Positions 1 through 10,129 of a stretch of DNA of 64,000 nt are shown piece after piece. Location: assembly GCA_037954665.1 (NCBI GenBank), contig JBBMOL010000018.1, positions 806,001-870,000 on the forward strand, in the 5' to 3' direction. The translations under genes and the position numbers were made by a program. Origin of the DNA: Laguncularia racemosa (lineage: Eukaryota > Streptophyta > Magnoliopsida > Myrtales > Combretaceae). The notes under the pieces are model-generated. The model ran no database searches, was not told the DNA's origin, and saw only the letters and a program-made list of their open reading frames with translations. Positions within the stretch are counted from its first letter, which is position 1, and every line of letters starts with the position of its first letter.

Positions 1-890
1 AAATTAATGATGAGAAGTTTAGAGTAGAACTTGGAAAGGATAAAATTAAGGGAGTTCCTATAGAGAAAGATTAGGAGTCTGCTCATGGTATTTAACCCTT
101 CTTAAAGATGTTTTATAATGCAACATAGAGCATTTCAAGGTCTCTTTATGCCACTTGTAATCAATTTGTTAAAGAAATATTAGGCATTGGTTACTAAATT
201 AATGAGCAATGCCAAAGCAATGATACATTTGTGAAGATGATGGCTAAAAGAATGAAAGAAAGCATGATAAGTATTGGGGAAATATTAGCAATATCAATGT
301 CTTATCTTTTGTTTATGCAGTTCTAAATCTTCATCAAAAGTTGTTTTATGTAGATTGAATGATCAAGCATGTGTATGATACTAAAATGGCAAGTCAACTC
401 ATAAGTAAAATCCACTACGCCCTTTTAGGATTGTATAGTCATTATGATTTAAGTTTTGGGTATAAAGAGGATAGCTCTAGTTTTTCTCAATGTTGTAAGA
501 AGGACCCACGACCACAAGTGAAAAATGAAGATCATAAACCATGGAGATCAATTTTCAATTGTCAAGTGCGAAGGGAAAAATCAATGTAAAAAAATGAATT
601 AGAGAAGTATTTAGGGGAAGTGCATGAGAACTTTGATAAGGATTTTGATATATTAGATTGTTGGAGAAGATCCTCATGTAGATACCCTATACTTTCTTTA
701 ATGGCAAGAGTGGCCATTCCTTTATCAACTATAGCTTCTAAGAGTACTTTCAACACAAGTGGTTAAGTACTTGATCCATTTAGAAGTTCTTTGACTCCAT
801 ATATGGTGGAAGCCATTACTTGTACATAGGATTGGCTAAAAAATCTTAGGATAGTATTATTTGTAGAGGAAGATCTTGAAGCATTGGAAA
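1..890 (+). pseudogene. hAT transposase, C-terminal part (dead)
   Basis: Relic of the RICESLEEPER-type BED-finger hAT transposase that cuts and rejoins the element's ends. Readable blocks in order: the RNase H-fold core around 30-450 (fragments such as FLKMFYNAT and MAKRMKESM), a short charged linker, and the C-terminal hAT dimerisation domain around 600-830 (EKYLGEVHENFDKDFDIL, then YPILSLMARVAIPLSTIAS and LDPFRSSLTPYMVEA). In-frame stops interrupt most blocks, for example after positions 70, 200 and 765, and one frame change is needed in the middle. It cannot encode an active transposase. The N-terminal zinc finger would lie before position 1. Confidence 0.8.
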
Positions 891-2061
891 TATTTTACCT
901 AAGTACAAAAATTTTCAGTTGATTTATGAAATTGTTGATATTATTTGACTTTTTCTCCATATTTTTATCGTGTGCCAATATCTTATTATCTTTTTATTAT
1001 CTTTACAAATGTGGAACTTGGTAAAATGGTGGAATTAACTACTACACATATTACCCTTAACTGAATCAAGGTCACTTTTATGAATTTTTAGGCTCTAGCT
1101 CATTTAAACTAATGCACAATTAACTTGTTTCTTTGTTTGTATGTTATTTTAGGTTCAAATTTGAAGTTGATGCTTGAAGATCTTATAAGTTTGTGTTTAT
1201 TTGGTGCTAGAGTATTGTGTTGTTATATGAGCAATGAGGACATTATTTTGGTTAATATTTGTTTGTTGGAGCTTTGCATTGTTAGAGTATTAATTTGTAG
1301 AAGTGAAGTTAATTGATGAATGAATGAGATGAATTGTTGTTGATTAATTTTTTTTTTTATTTTGGTTCTTTGATTGAAAGTTAAATATGCACTACAGGTG
1401 AAGACATAGATATTATATGAATTTGTTATGTTGGATGTTGAATGGTGCAAGTTTGAGGTAGTGAACATGTTATATTTTAGCTTAATAGTGTTGGTGTTAT
1501 TAGAAGTGAAAATCCAGCATCAATGAATGGGTTATATTGGATGTGGAATGGTGCAAGATTGAGTTATAGAATAGGTTATGTTGGGTGTTCAATTGTGCAA
1601 GTTTAATAGTGAACATGTGTTATTGAAAGTTAAATCCAGCAGCATTTTGCTTAGAGTAAACATGTTATATTGGTCACTTGATATGGTTGTTGAGCAAGTT
1701 ATTTATTTATTTATTCCATTTTTCTAATCACACTCAATGTTCAAATTTTGCATAGTGTGCATTGTCCAATTGTGCATGCCATGTATTGTATTCCACCTTT
1801 CGATTAGTAAAATTTTATAATACTTCTACTAAACTACGGTTATATTTTATAATTAAAATTATGACTAATTTAAAAACATAGCAATAACAATTTGAACTAT
1901 ATACCAAACTAGAGTGAACCATTTTTTTTTCAGTTCAAAAAATTTACAAACTAAATTGTTTAGTTAGGTTCTTTTTGCAAAAAAAAAAAAAAAGAATCAT
2001 CAAACTTGGTGAGGTTTGGTTCGAGAGAGCAAACTAGACCAAACCGCATTATGCCCACCCT
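1..2061 (+). mobile_element. hAT-superfamily DNA transposon, right part
   Basis: Right-hand part of an Ac-like hAT element; the left end lies outside the window. Positions 1-890 are transposase relic (separate entry). Positions 890-1740 are AT-rich and carry loosely repeated subterminal units ending in GGTGCAAGTTTGAGG-like text near 1445, 1550 and 1595. The right end, about 2005-2061, holds several copies of an AAACCAAACC/TTTGGTTCG motif and finishes in TGCCCACCCTTA, the outward terminus typical of plant hAT elements. The 8-bp target duplication cannot be tested without the left end. Gypsy integrase sequence starts directly to its right, so the hAT probably inserted into that older element. 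Confidence 0.75.
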
Positions 2062-2063
2062 TA

Positions 2064-2640
2064 CTTTATTTATGGACTAGCCTTACCTCGCTTACCACCT
2101 TGTTAGATCTATTATATTGAGAATATAACTCTAAAAGGGCAACATATTAGTGTGGACCTTATGTTAGACTTACTTGTAACACCTAGGAAACATGATTCCA
2201 ATGCCTCCCATAAAACCGAATTGTTCTTTAATGAGATTATTAAGTTGCATGTGGGTTATTTGAAGCCATAATGTCAAATAAGGGTAACAAACTTGTGAGT
2301 AATTTTTTAAAGACACTATGGATAATGCAAGGTACCAAATTATGGTTTTCATCTACATTTCAACTCTAGGCTAATGGTCAGACTTTAGTGGTTAATTGGA
2401 GTTTATGTGATTTGTTGCAATGTTTGGTTGGTGAACATGTGTATACTTGGGATTGTATTCTTCTTATGATAGAATTTGCTTACAACATTTCAGTAAACAA
2501 GTTCCTTAGACTGAGTTCCTTTGAAGTTGTATAAGGTTCTCAGCCCATATACCCCATTAATCTTACACTGCTCCAACTTACATCTAAATCTTTTGAGCCT
2601 ATTGAATCACTTGTTACCCACATTCATGACCTATGTTAAC
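2064..2640 (+). pseudogene. Ty3/gypsy integrase relic, first piece
   Basis: Decayed integrase core of a gypsy element. Around 2130-2200 the text matches the start of the core (QHISVDLMLDLL, then a deletion). Around 2210-2400 it matches the middle (ASHKTELFFNEIIKLH). Around 2350-2600 it matches the second half (NGQTLVVNWSL, LVGEHVYTWDCIL, EFAYNISVN, SSFEVV), where an Ac-like hAT now abuts on the left. Stops and frameshifts occur throughout. The reading continues at 6960 after a 4.3-kb insertion, so the two pieces were once contiguous. The wording is typical of chromovirus-type pol, but I do not assign a lineage. Confidence 0.75.
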
Positions 2641-2726
2641 ACATTATTTTTTTCCCCGGTTAGATTTAGGATTTTTGTTGAATAATAAAGGAAAAAGTCC
2701 TTATAAATAAATATAATGATAATAAT

Positions 2727-4000
2727 TAAAAAATTATTTTGTACTTATTTGGGAAAGTAAGAACCTAGGTCATTTAGTTAGTCAATGATCCCCATTTCAA
2801 GGACCTTTTCATTTTTCAAAGTCTAAGGCAAAAAATGGAAGTCAAATGCACATGTAGTTTGACAATTTCTAAGCTTTTGAAAAGCAATCTAGGTCAATTA
2901 TGTTGATGTCATGAAAATAAGGTCAATTTAAGTTAATGTTAGCTTTAGATGAGGCATCAATTAGATTTAAAATGATTGATTTATAATAAATAAATAAATT
3001 TCAATGCTGAATTAATTGGATAAACAATAAACCAAAGCATAGAAATTTTTCAAATTAGACTCAATTTGAAAATAATTTTCCACATATGTGTATTAGACTT
3101 ATTTATTTTGTTGCTGAATTTTTTGCTTTTAAAAGTCGATCGATTGGGCCCTCAATTTATATTAAACTAGGTTTAGTGTTTAAAATCAATTCAAGCCTCT
3201 ATGAAGCTTATGTAAAAAATATTTTGCAAAATAATTAGAGAAAAACTAATAGCACAATTAGTAAAGTCATTAGTCTAAGTATGGAAGGTTGTAGGTTCAA
3301 GTCTAAACGTAAGTGTATAATGCATTTTCATTTTCCTTCTATGGAGGTGCTACATGGTGACATCCAATTAGTCACAACGTGCTATGTCATCGTTGTGTGT
3401 TGCCTTACCATCACCATGTAGCAGCATTTTATTGGTCTGAAGATGCCATGCCATCACCACATGTTGACACATCAGCACCAAGCCATCATCATCTTAATGG
3501 TGTGTTGCCAATTTTCCTACACAATTTCACCAAATTAATGGTGAAGTCATGTAGAACACATAAGCTAGTGTGCATTGAGCCTAATAACATGATCAAAGAT
3601 AGCCATTAAGTTTACCAAAATCATGTCCAAAAATCGAAAAAAATGGAAAACTTCCATTTTTGCTCCTACTCAAGCTTGCTAATCTAGTAAGAATTGAAGC
3701 TTCCAATGGAGTTATAAGACAAGTGCAAGCATCAACATAGCAATTTCAATAGTTAATTAACACAAAATTGTAGAAAATTGAGAATACTTGCATATAAACC
3801 CTAAAGCTTTGCTTTTTGAAATCAATGCAATTTTGAGCTTTCCATGCTCAATTTGAGCTCAATTAGTACAAAAGGGATCTCTAGCAAGCTCTATAGGCAT
3901 CAAACATAGCACAAATATCTCCTATTTGAACTTATGTTACTCGTTCTTTCTCTGCCCATTCTCACCCGTAACCACACCCTCTTTCTATCTAAAATTCCTC
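2727..4000. repeat. 1.3-kb direct repeat, copy 1 (LTR-like)
   Basis: Matches the second copy roughly 1,520-1,560 bp downstream along its length. Anchor points are the CATTTCAAGGACC-like text at 2795 with 4358, the CATGGTGACATCCAATT block at 3353 with 4874, and the CATCAAACATAGCACAAAT block at 3898 with 5447. No ORF of note. Divergence is substantial, perhaps a fifth of positions by eye. It contains a tRNA-like A-box/B-box pair at 3250-3304. Confidence 0.6.
3250..3304 (+). other. tRNA-like internal promoter remnant
   Basis: An A-box-like TAGCACAATTAGTA (3250-3263) is followed 30 bp later by a B-box-like GGTTCAAGTCT (3294-3304). That spacing and order match tRNA genes and tRNA-derived SINE heads. 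The corresponding place in the second repeat (about 4797-4840) keeps the A-box-like text but has lost the B box. It could be chance in AT-rich DNA. The sequence is not a foldable intact tRNA. Confidence 0.3.
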
Positions 4001-4002
4001 CA

Positions 4003-4284
4003 TCTCTATTACTTAAACTTTATTCATTTTTGCAATTAGCAAGCACAAGTTTAAAAGTATCAATTTACTACCTATAAACTTTTCAAAATCATTTATATTC
4101 CTTGAATGAGATAGGTAATTATAAAAATAAGTAAAATTCAAGTAGCTAATTATAAGAGAAGGTAAAGTTCAAGTAGTTAATTATAAAAATAGGCAAAGTT
4201 TAGGTAGTAAATTAACACTTTGAAATTTCAAGTAGTTAATTGCAAAAATGAATGAAATTAAAGTGTCAATTGTGACATTTACTC
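4003..4284. mobile_element. foldback MITE between the direct repeats
   Basis: Imperfect inverted repeats of about 75 bp. The left arm (around 4005-4085, containing TTCATTTTTGCAATTAG and TCAATTTACTACCT) reappears as its reverse complement in the right arm (around 4200-4284, containing TAATTGCAAAAATGAATGAA and AGGTAGTAAATTAA). The centre is built of sub-repeats around CAAGTAGTTAATTATAA. The outermost left end is eroded. It is the same family as the better-preserved element at 12063-12360. Confidence 0.6.
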
Positions 4285-5560
4285 AAAAAATTATTTTTTA
4301 ATATATTTAGGAAAATAAAGTCCCGAGTCATTTAGATAGTCATTAAGTCCCATTTCGAGGGTCTTTCCATTTTTCAAAGTCCAAGGGTAAAAATAGATTT
4401 CAAATACATATATGCAATTTAACAATTTATAAGTCTTGAAAAACAATCTAGGTTTATTTTTATGTCATGAAAACGAGGTCAATTTAAGTTAATTATGCTT
4501 TAAACATGGCCTTAATTAAATTTAAATTGATTAATTTATGAAAAATTTAATATTGAATTAACTATATAAACAGCAAACCAAAGCTTAGGAATTCATCAAA
4601 TTATACTCAATTTGAAAATTATTTTTTCCACATGTGAATTAAACTTATTTATTCTATTACTGGACTTTTTGTTGTTTGAAATTTAGCTAATTGCACCCTT
4701 AATTTTGATTGAACCAGATTTAGTTCTTAAAATTGGTTTAAGCCAGTATAAAGCTTAAGTAAAAATGATTTGCAATATGTCTTGAGGAAAACTAATAGTA
4801 TAATTAGTAAGGCTGTTAAATTATGTATGGAAGGTGCATAGTACATTTTTATTTTCCTTCTCTAGAAGCACCACATGGTGACATCCAATTGTTCACAACA
4901 TGCTACGTATCACCTTGTCATCACTATGTGGTAGCTTCTATTAGTTTAAGGACACCACCTCATCGCCACATATTGACACATCAAAACCATGTGGCATCAC
5001 ATCATCTTCTTCTTCCTCTTATCTTCTTCCTCTTATAGCAGTAGTAGTGTGCTTTGCACATAAGGTGGCTACTTTAGGGCCATTTTTTGCTAGGTTTACC
5101 ACATGATTTTTACCATATAGTGAAATCATGTAGGACACATTGTTTGGTGTACATTAACCATAATAACACAAGAAAAGAAGGTCTTAAAGTGTGCCAAAAT
5201 CTTGTCTAAAGATTGAAAAAAATGGAAAACTTTCATAAGAACCAAAGCTTCCAATGGAGTTATAGGGTAAGTGAGAGCATTAATGCAACAATTTCAAATG
5301 TCAATTAACACAAAATTGCACAAATTTGAGAATATTCACATATAAAGCCTAAAGCTTTGATTTTTGAAATCAATGTAATTGTGAGCTTCCTATGTTCAAT
5401 TTGAGCTCAATTAGTATAAAAGGGACCTCTAGCAAGCTCTACAAACATCAAACATAGCACAAATCTCTCCCATTTGAGCTCAAGCAACTCTTTCTCTCTC
5501 TACCCATTCTCACCTATGACCACACACTCACTCTCTAAAAGTCCATCTCTAGCCATTGTC
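4285..5560. repeat. 1.3-kb direct repeat, copy 2 (LTR-like)
   Basis: Second copy of the block at 2727-4000, in the same orientation. Its right part runs on into pyrimidine-rich text (CTCTCTCTACCCATTCTCACC and similar, 5480-5900) that looks like an R/U5 or leader region if these are LTRs. TG...CA ends could not be fixed, because the borders are blurred by the MITE on the left and by AT-rich sequence on the right. Confidence 0.55.
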
Positions 5561-5939
5561 TAAGCACACAACCACCACCATTCAACTCCTCACATGCCTA
5601 TCTTCTAATTAGCAGCACCCCCACTCTCTACAAAATCCCCTAACCTTCGAAACGACCTTCGCTCAAAACCCCGCCAACCTACTTTTTCGATCAACCTCTT
5701 CCTAATAAGTTATTATTGCTAGATCACCACCGATTCTCTCACCATCCTCAAACAACCCTTAATAAAATCCTTTCGAGCTCCAAAGACCACTCTAGGAAGT
5801 TAAGTGGCTACAAGAAGCTTCTACAACCCTTTATGCATGTGATCTAACCCAACCACTCCAAACCTAACTGAAGCTCCACAAATAAACCCAAACCCAACCT
5901 CTGATCTGTATTTGACTAATCCTTTGACTAGATAATTTT

Positions 5940-6427
5940 CTCTTTCATTTATTTTTTGTTTTTGTTAATTTTTATGCAATTAATTATAGAATAATTAAAA
6001 AATAATAATAACAAATTAAATGAAAATAATAGAAAAATAATTTTTAGACATCTCTTCTTCTCAAATTCTTGAGTTTTTAAACTTTTTTCTTTCTAAATAA
6101 TAATAAATCATAAAAAACAATAAGAAAATAAAAAAAGTTGGTAATGGTAAAAAATAAAAATAAAAATAACAATAGAAAAAATAAGAACAATAAGAAAATA
6201 AAAATGATAATGATAAAAAAATAAAAACAAGATAAAAATAAAAATAAATAAAATAATGATAAATGATAAAAAAAGAATAAAAAATAGAAATATAAAAAAT
6301 ACAAGAAAGGATATATATATATATATATATATATATAAGAAATAAATAAAAATAAAATAATAGTAGTAATAGAAAAATAGGGATTAGCTTCTAAAGGTAA
6401 AAGTTTTTAGGAAATTCAAGAAAAATG

Positions 6428-6474
<47 letters not shown>

Positions 6475-6480
6475 TTACAA
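5940..6480. repeat. AT-rich low-complexity tract with microsatellites
   Basis: Mostly A and T. Contains an AT dinucleotide run at about 6311-6336, an AAT/ATA trinucleotide run at about 6427-6472, and a long AAAATAAAAATAA-type stretch at 6110-6300. The apparent minus-strand frame here, rich in Phe and Leu, is a composition artefact. Confidence 0.85.
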
Positions 6481-6959
6481 CCCTCTAAAATTTCTTAAAA
6501 CCAAATAAATTACAATAGGTCCAATCTTACTTAGCGGATATATAGGCACTTATGAGACAACCTCACTTAAGAAAAACCCTAATATTCCTCTTGTAAATAA
6601 ACTTAGTATGTAACTTTGAGATGATATTTTGAAAAATAAGTTGTAATTTCATATTATAATGATCATATAGGTTTTAATAGGATAGCCCCCAAATATAAAA
6701 AGTCTACTTTTTTCAACAAAAAAAAAAAAAGTTTTCTTATGGACTAGTAACTAAGTTAAAATCAATCCAACCAATCAATTTCAACTTACCCTTTACCTAA
6801 CCCTAATCAAGTGGCAACCTTGAAAATTTTCAAACTCAAAGGACAAACCATATTTTCCTTGATTTCTAGTCAAGGGTTAGTATTAAATAGGCTAGGATTA
6901 AATATTAATCAAACCAAGGAAAAATAAATTAAAATTTAGGCTTGACATCCTACATGTGG

Positions 6960-7520
6960 AAATTTGAAAAAAAAAAATTAAGCAATGAATTACATAACAC
7001 TGCTATAGATTTTCATCACAAGTATTAAGAATTTCAAGAGGAAGATTTGGTGATTAATCAAATTAGACCAAAGAGGTCTCCAAAAGATTTTTATAGGAAA
7101 TTACATGGTAGAGCCATAGGACATTTTAAGGCTTTGAAAAAGATTAGTGTAAATGCTTATGTTTTGGAGTTACTACTAGATGCAGGTGTAATTAACATTT
7201 TTAATGTTGAGAATCTCTTGCCTTACCATGAGTCAATTAAGAGTGCTAATTCTCAACTAAGCCAAAGACTACATTTCCTACTCCTCCAACTCCATAGGTT
7301 CCATATATTCCACTGTTGAAACTAAAGAAAGAAGTGGTAGAAGATATTATTGATTGATGATCAAATCATGGCAATGTTAGGTTTTTTTTTTTTTTTTGTC
7401 AACTGGGTAGATTGTTTACTTGTAGATATTACATGGATTACTTAGTCAGAGCTTTAGGGGATTCATTTGAATCTTTATGATACATACATCAATTTTGAAA
7501 GTTTTGACACTTAATAGATT
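6960..7520 (+). pseudogene. Ty3/gypsy integrase relic, C-terminal piece
   Basis: Continues the integrase interrupted at 2640. Around 6970-7040 the frame reads SNELHNTAIDFHHKY (stop) EFQEEDLV. From 7047 to 7319 an open stretch of 90 codons matches the C-terminal domain (IRPKRSPKDFYRKLHGRAI, LKKISVNAYVLELL, NVENLLPYHES). Around 7320-7480 the tail resembles the chromodomain-side end of plant gypsy pol (VVEDIIDDQ, DITWIT, ELQ-like), split by a run of T. There are several stops and no function. No 3' LTR is recognisable to the right. Confidence 0.75.
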
Positions 7521-8879
7521 TGAATTTGATGGAAATCTTTTTTTTTTAATAAAGTTTTGAAAGTGTTGAGAAATCAAATAAAAGGAAAAAAAGTTGAAAA
7601 TTTAAATGAAAAAACAATTAAAAATTAAAAATTAAAAATATATTTTTAAAAAAAATTATTAATGATGTGAGGCTGCCGACCATTTTTTTTTTTTATATTT
7701 CATTAATTCATAATATTTATATTTTATTTTCTTCATTTTCCTCATTGGAGATAAAATTCCTGGTAGCAATGACGAGTCTTCGAATAGCCAACTTTTATAA
7801 TCGCAATAACCAGGGCATATATAATCTTGGTTGAGAATGGTTCATAAGGCTTAAAAAAATAATAATAACAATAAAAAAAAAAAAGGGTAGAACACGTTCT
7901 TGGTATGAGCAATGATTACAACTTACGGAATTATTGCGGCTTTGACAATCAGTTTGTGAAGAAAGATTTTATCATGGAGCGAATTGGCAATTAGGTAATA
8001 TTTATTATTTTATAACTCATATTTTGTTCATCACAACGGAGTCGCGAATTAAGAATTACCAACAGAAGCCTGATCGGTCAATATCAAAGTTTACTTGCAC
8101 ATCATCATTCATTGAAACTGCCAGCTTCCATAAAAAAAAAAAAAAAATTGTTTATCAATGATAAATTCCTTAACTTGTTTATATAATTATTGCTTGGTCG
8201 ATTCTCAATTTAATTTCTGTATCGTGTTCATTGTTTCTTTCCTTTATAGTTAATTTCGCTTGCGTTGTAGTGCGTGTATTCATCTACATACACATTTATT
8301 AGCAAAATTAAAAGTAGCAGACACCATATAATTACAGTTATCTAGTGTTGTTCCTTAATCTTCTGCAAAATGAGTGCGTCAAATACAGTAACAATTAAAA
8401 AAATTTATACTATTATAAGTATTGGAACTTCTAAAATAAAGTTTTGTACTTTGAAAAAGGGAAAAGCCCCTTGTGGTTCTTATACGATGTTCATTGTGGC
8501 TTCCAACAAACAACATTGACCTTCTCTTTATTGTATATAATTATGATGAGCATACTATTTATCAAAAGTTGAAAAATATAAAATTCATCTAATTTCTAGA
8601 TAAATAATCCAACGAAAAAAAAAAAAAAAGCTGATAATTGCAATAAAGATGCTGTACGTTTACTTTTAAGTATGTAAGAGATTATATGTCATACGCATCA
8701 AACAATGTACGTAAAATTTATATTCTATTACACCGTTTACAAAGCACATTTTCTATTTATACTTGAAAATAAATGCATTTCATCTGAATTATAATTGTCC
8801 CATTTAATAATGAAAAGTTCAAATATTTTTCAATATAAAAATAAATATATATTGCGTAAGTTTAATTTTTATAAGCTTC
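7521..8879. other. AT-rich interval, no gene seen
   Basis: No reading frame or known repeat could be supported. Several A or T runs occur, at about 7540, 7685, 7875, 8135 and 8620. It may include gypsy LTR remnants to the right of the integrase relic, but no copy elsewhere in the window matches it. Confidence 0.6.
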
Positions 8880-9215
8880 CAAGTCTAAGTCAACTAACCC
8901 AATGCTAATAAGCTGTCTTAGACATGAGCATTCAAGCCTAAGTCAATCAACTAGTTCAAAGTTCAAATACAGATAGGAAGGAAGAGCTCAATAGATAAAG
9001 CAAGTTCAAGGTCAGTGAGGATTTCAGGGCATTTATTACCTTTTATATCTAACTGAATCATCTCCTCATAAATACAACATTAAGCCTTTCTACTAAGGGA
9101 TTGAAACTATATCATTTTGCACCTATATTCACTTCCTCATTATCATAATTTTCTTATAGACATTGATTTAAGCATTGGAGTGGTCATGCTAGAATCATCC
9201 AAAGTTATTTCAAAA
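8880..9215 (+). repeat. isolated Tat-type LTR fragment
   Basis: Resembles the 3' half of the Tat LTR at 15923-16447. It has a TATAAATA-like box near 9068. Its last 40 bp (TTTAAGCATTGGAGTGGTCA, then TGCTAGAA, about 9166-9195) align with the end of that LTR (TTAAGTATTGGTGTGGTCAC, then ACTAGAA). No gag or PBS follows, so it is a solo or truncated LTR. Positions 9216-9540 hold nothing recognisable. Confidence 0.5.
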
Positions 9216-9569
9216 AAAAAAAGAAAGAAAGAAATAGTATGATACATATATTTAATGTTAAATTGCTCTTCTTGCTTTACTTGCAATCTCCTATTTAAGT
9301 ACTTTTTTATCTATTTTTTGTTGAAAACAAAACTTAAACAAGTTTTATATGTTAATTTTATTTTTTCCTTATAAATCGATAGTTAAATTTTAGTTAATAT
9401 ATATGTTATAATAAAATGGTAAGAGCTTTATAGTTTTAATTTCTTATGTAGTACATTGATCACCCTTAATTATTTCTTAAAAGAATTTAATGGTGTTTTT
9501 ATTAATTGAGGTAAGCCCATCCCCTCAATTGTATGATCCTAACTTTATATATATACATATATAGCAAAA

Positions 9570-10110
9570 AATATTAGATATTACATTACTTAAGCAACAT
9601 CAAAAGTCGTACAATTATCATCTACACCAAGAGAAATAGAAAAGCCTAAAACTAGCGGCCTAAGAAGATCATATAGGGGGTTTAACCACCAATACACTGG
9701 ACACATTTACCTTCTAGTACAATTGGGTACCTAATTTGCTATAAGATTAGCTTTATGAGAAATAAATCTAAGTTGAACACTACCCATCTCCTACTTTATA
9801 CCTTCAATAAAAGGAATACTAGCCTAGCTCACTACACCTTTTCCTATCAAAACCGATTCCACTATATTGATAGTATCAAACTCAATCACAACTATAGCCT
9901 ACCTATTCTCCTTGGCTAGCTCTAACCCTTTTAAACTAGCATGACATTTGGTCACTTCAACACTAGGGAACTTAGCAATTTATGACAGCCTACCTACCAT
10001 CTATGCACTCCCATCCCTAGCCATACACGCAACAACACTCACACCTTCCTATGATGACCATAATGCATCAACATTAATTTTCATTACATTACTAGTTGGA
10101 GGAGACCATT
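9570..10110 (-). pseudogene. LINE RNase H domain relic
   Basis: C-terminal RNase H of the LINE ORF2, which would remove RNA from RNA-DNA hybrids. Readable minus-strand pieces: ARDGSA, MVGRLS, FPSVEVTKCHASLKGLELAKEN, then VVIEFDTINIVESV, and near the end SVQLRFISHKANLIAN. The order and spacing are those of the RVT_3-type domain found at the end of plant L1 elements. Stops interrupt at several points. The frame ends near 9600 in a short VDDNCTTFDVA tail. Confidence 0.7.
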
Positions 10111-10129
10111 TATCACATGAAGGCTGATT

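Larger units (their letters stand above)
2641..6959. repeat. 4.3-kb insertion splitting the gypsy integrase
   Basis: Noncoding block separating two halves of one gypsy integrase. It holds two diverged direct repeats of about 1.3 kb (2727-4000 and 4285-5560), a foldback MITE between them (4003-4284), a pyrimidine-rich stretch (5480-5900) and an AT-rich microsatellite tail (5940-6480). Positions 6480-6959 are AT-rich and show nothing recognisable. The two repeats could be LTRs of an element whose internal region has gone, or a tandemly duplicated noncoding repeat. No protein-coding retroelement domain is visible, so the element type is unresolved. Confidence 0.55.

Noticed and set aside
6077..6304. 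75-codon minus-strand frame rich in Phe and Leu, like a membrane protein
   Set aside because: It comes from AAAATAAAAATAA-type low-complexity DNA with no start context or homology.
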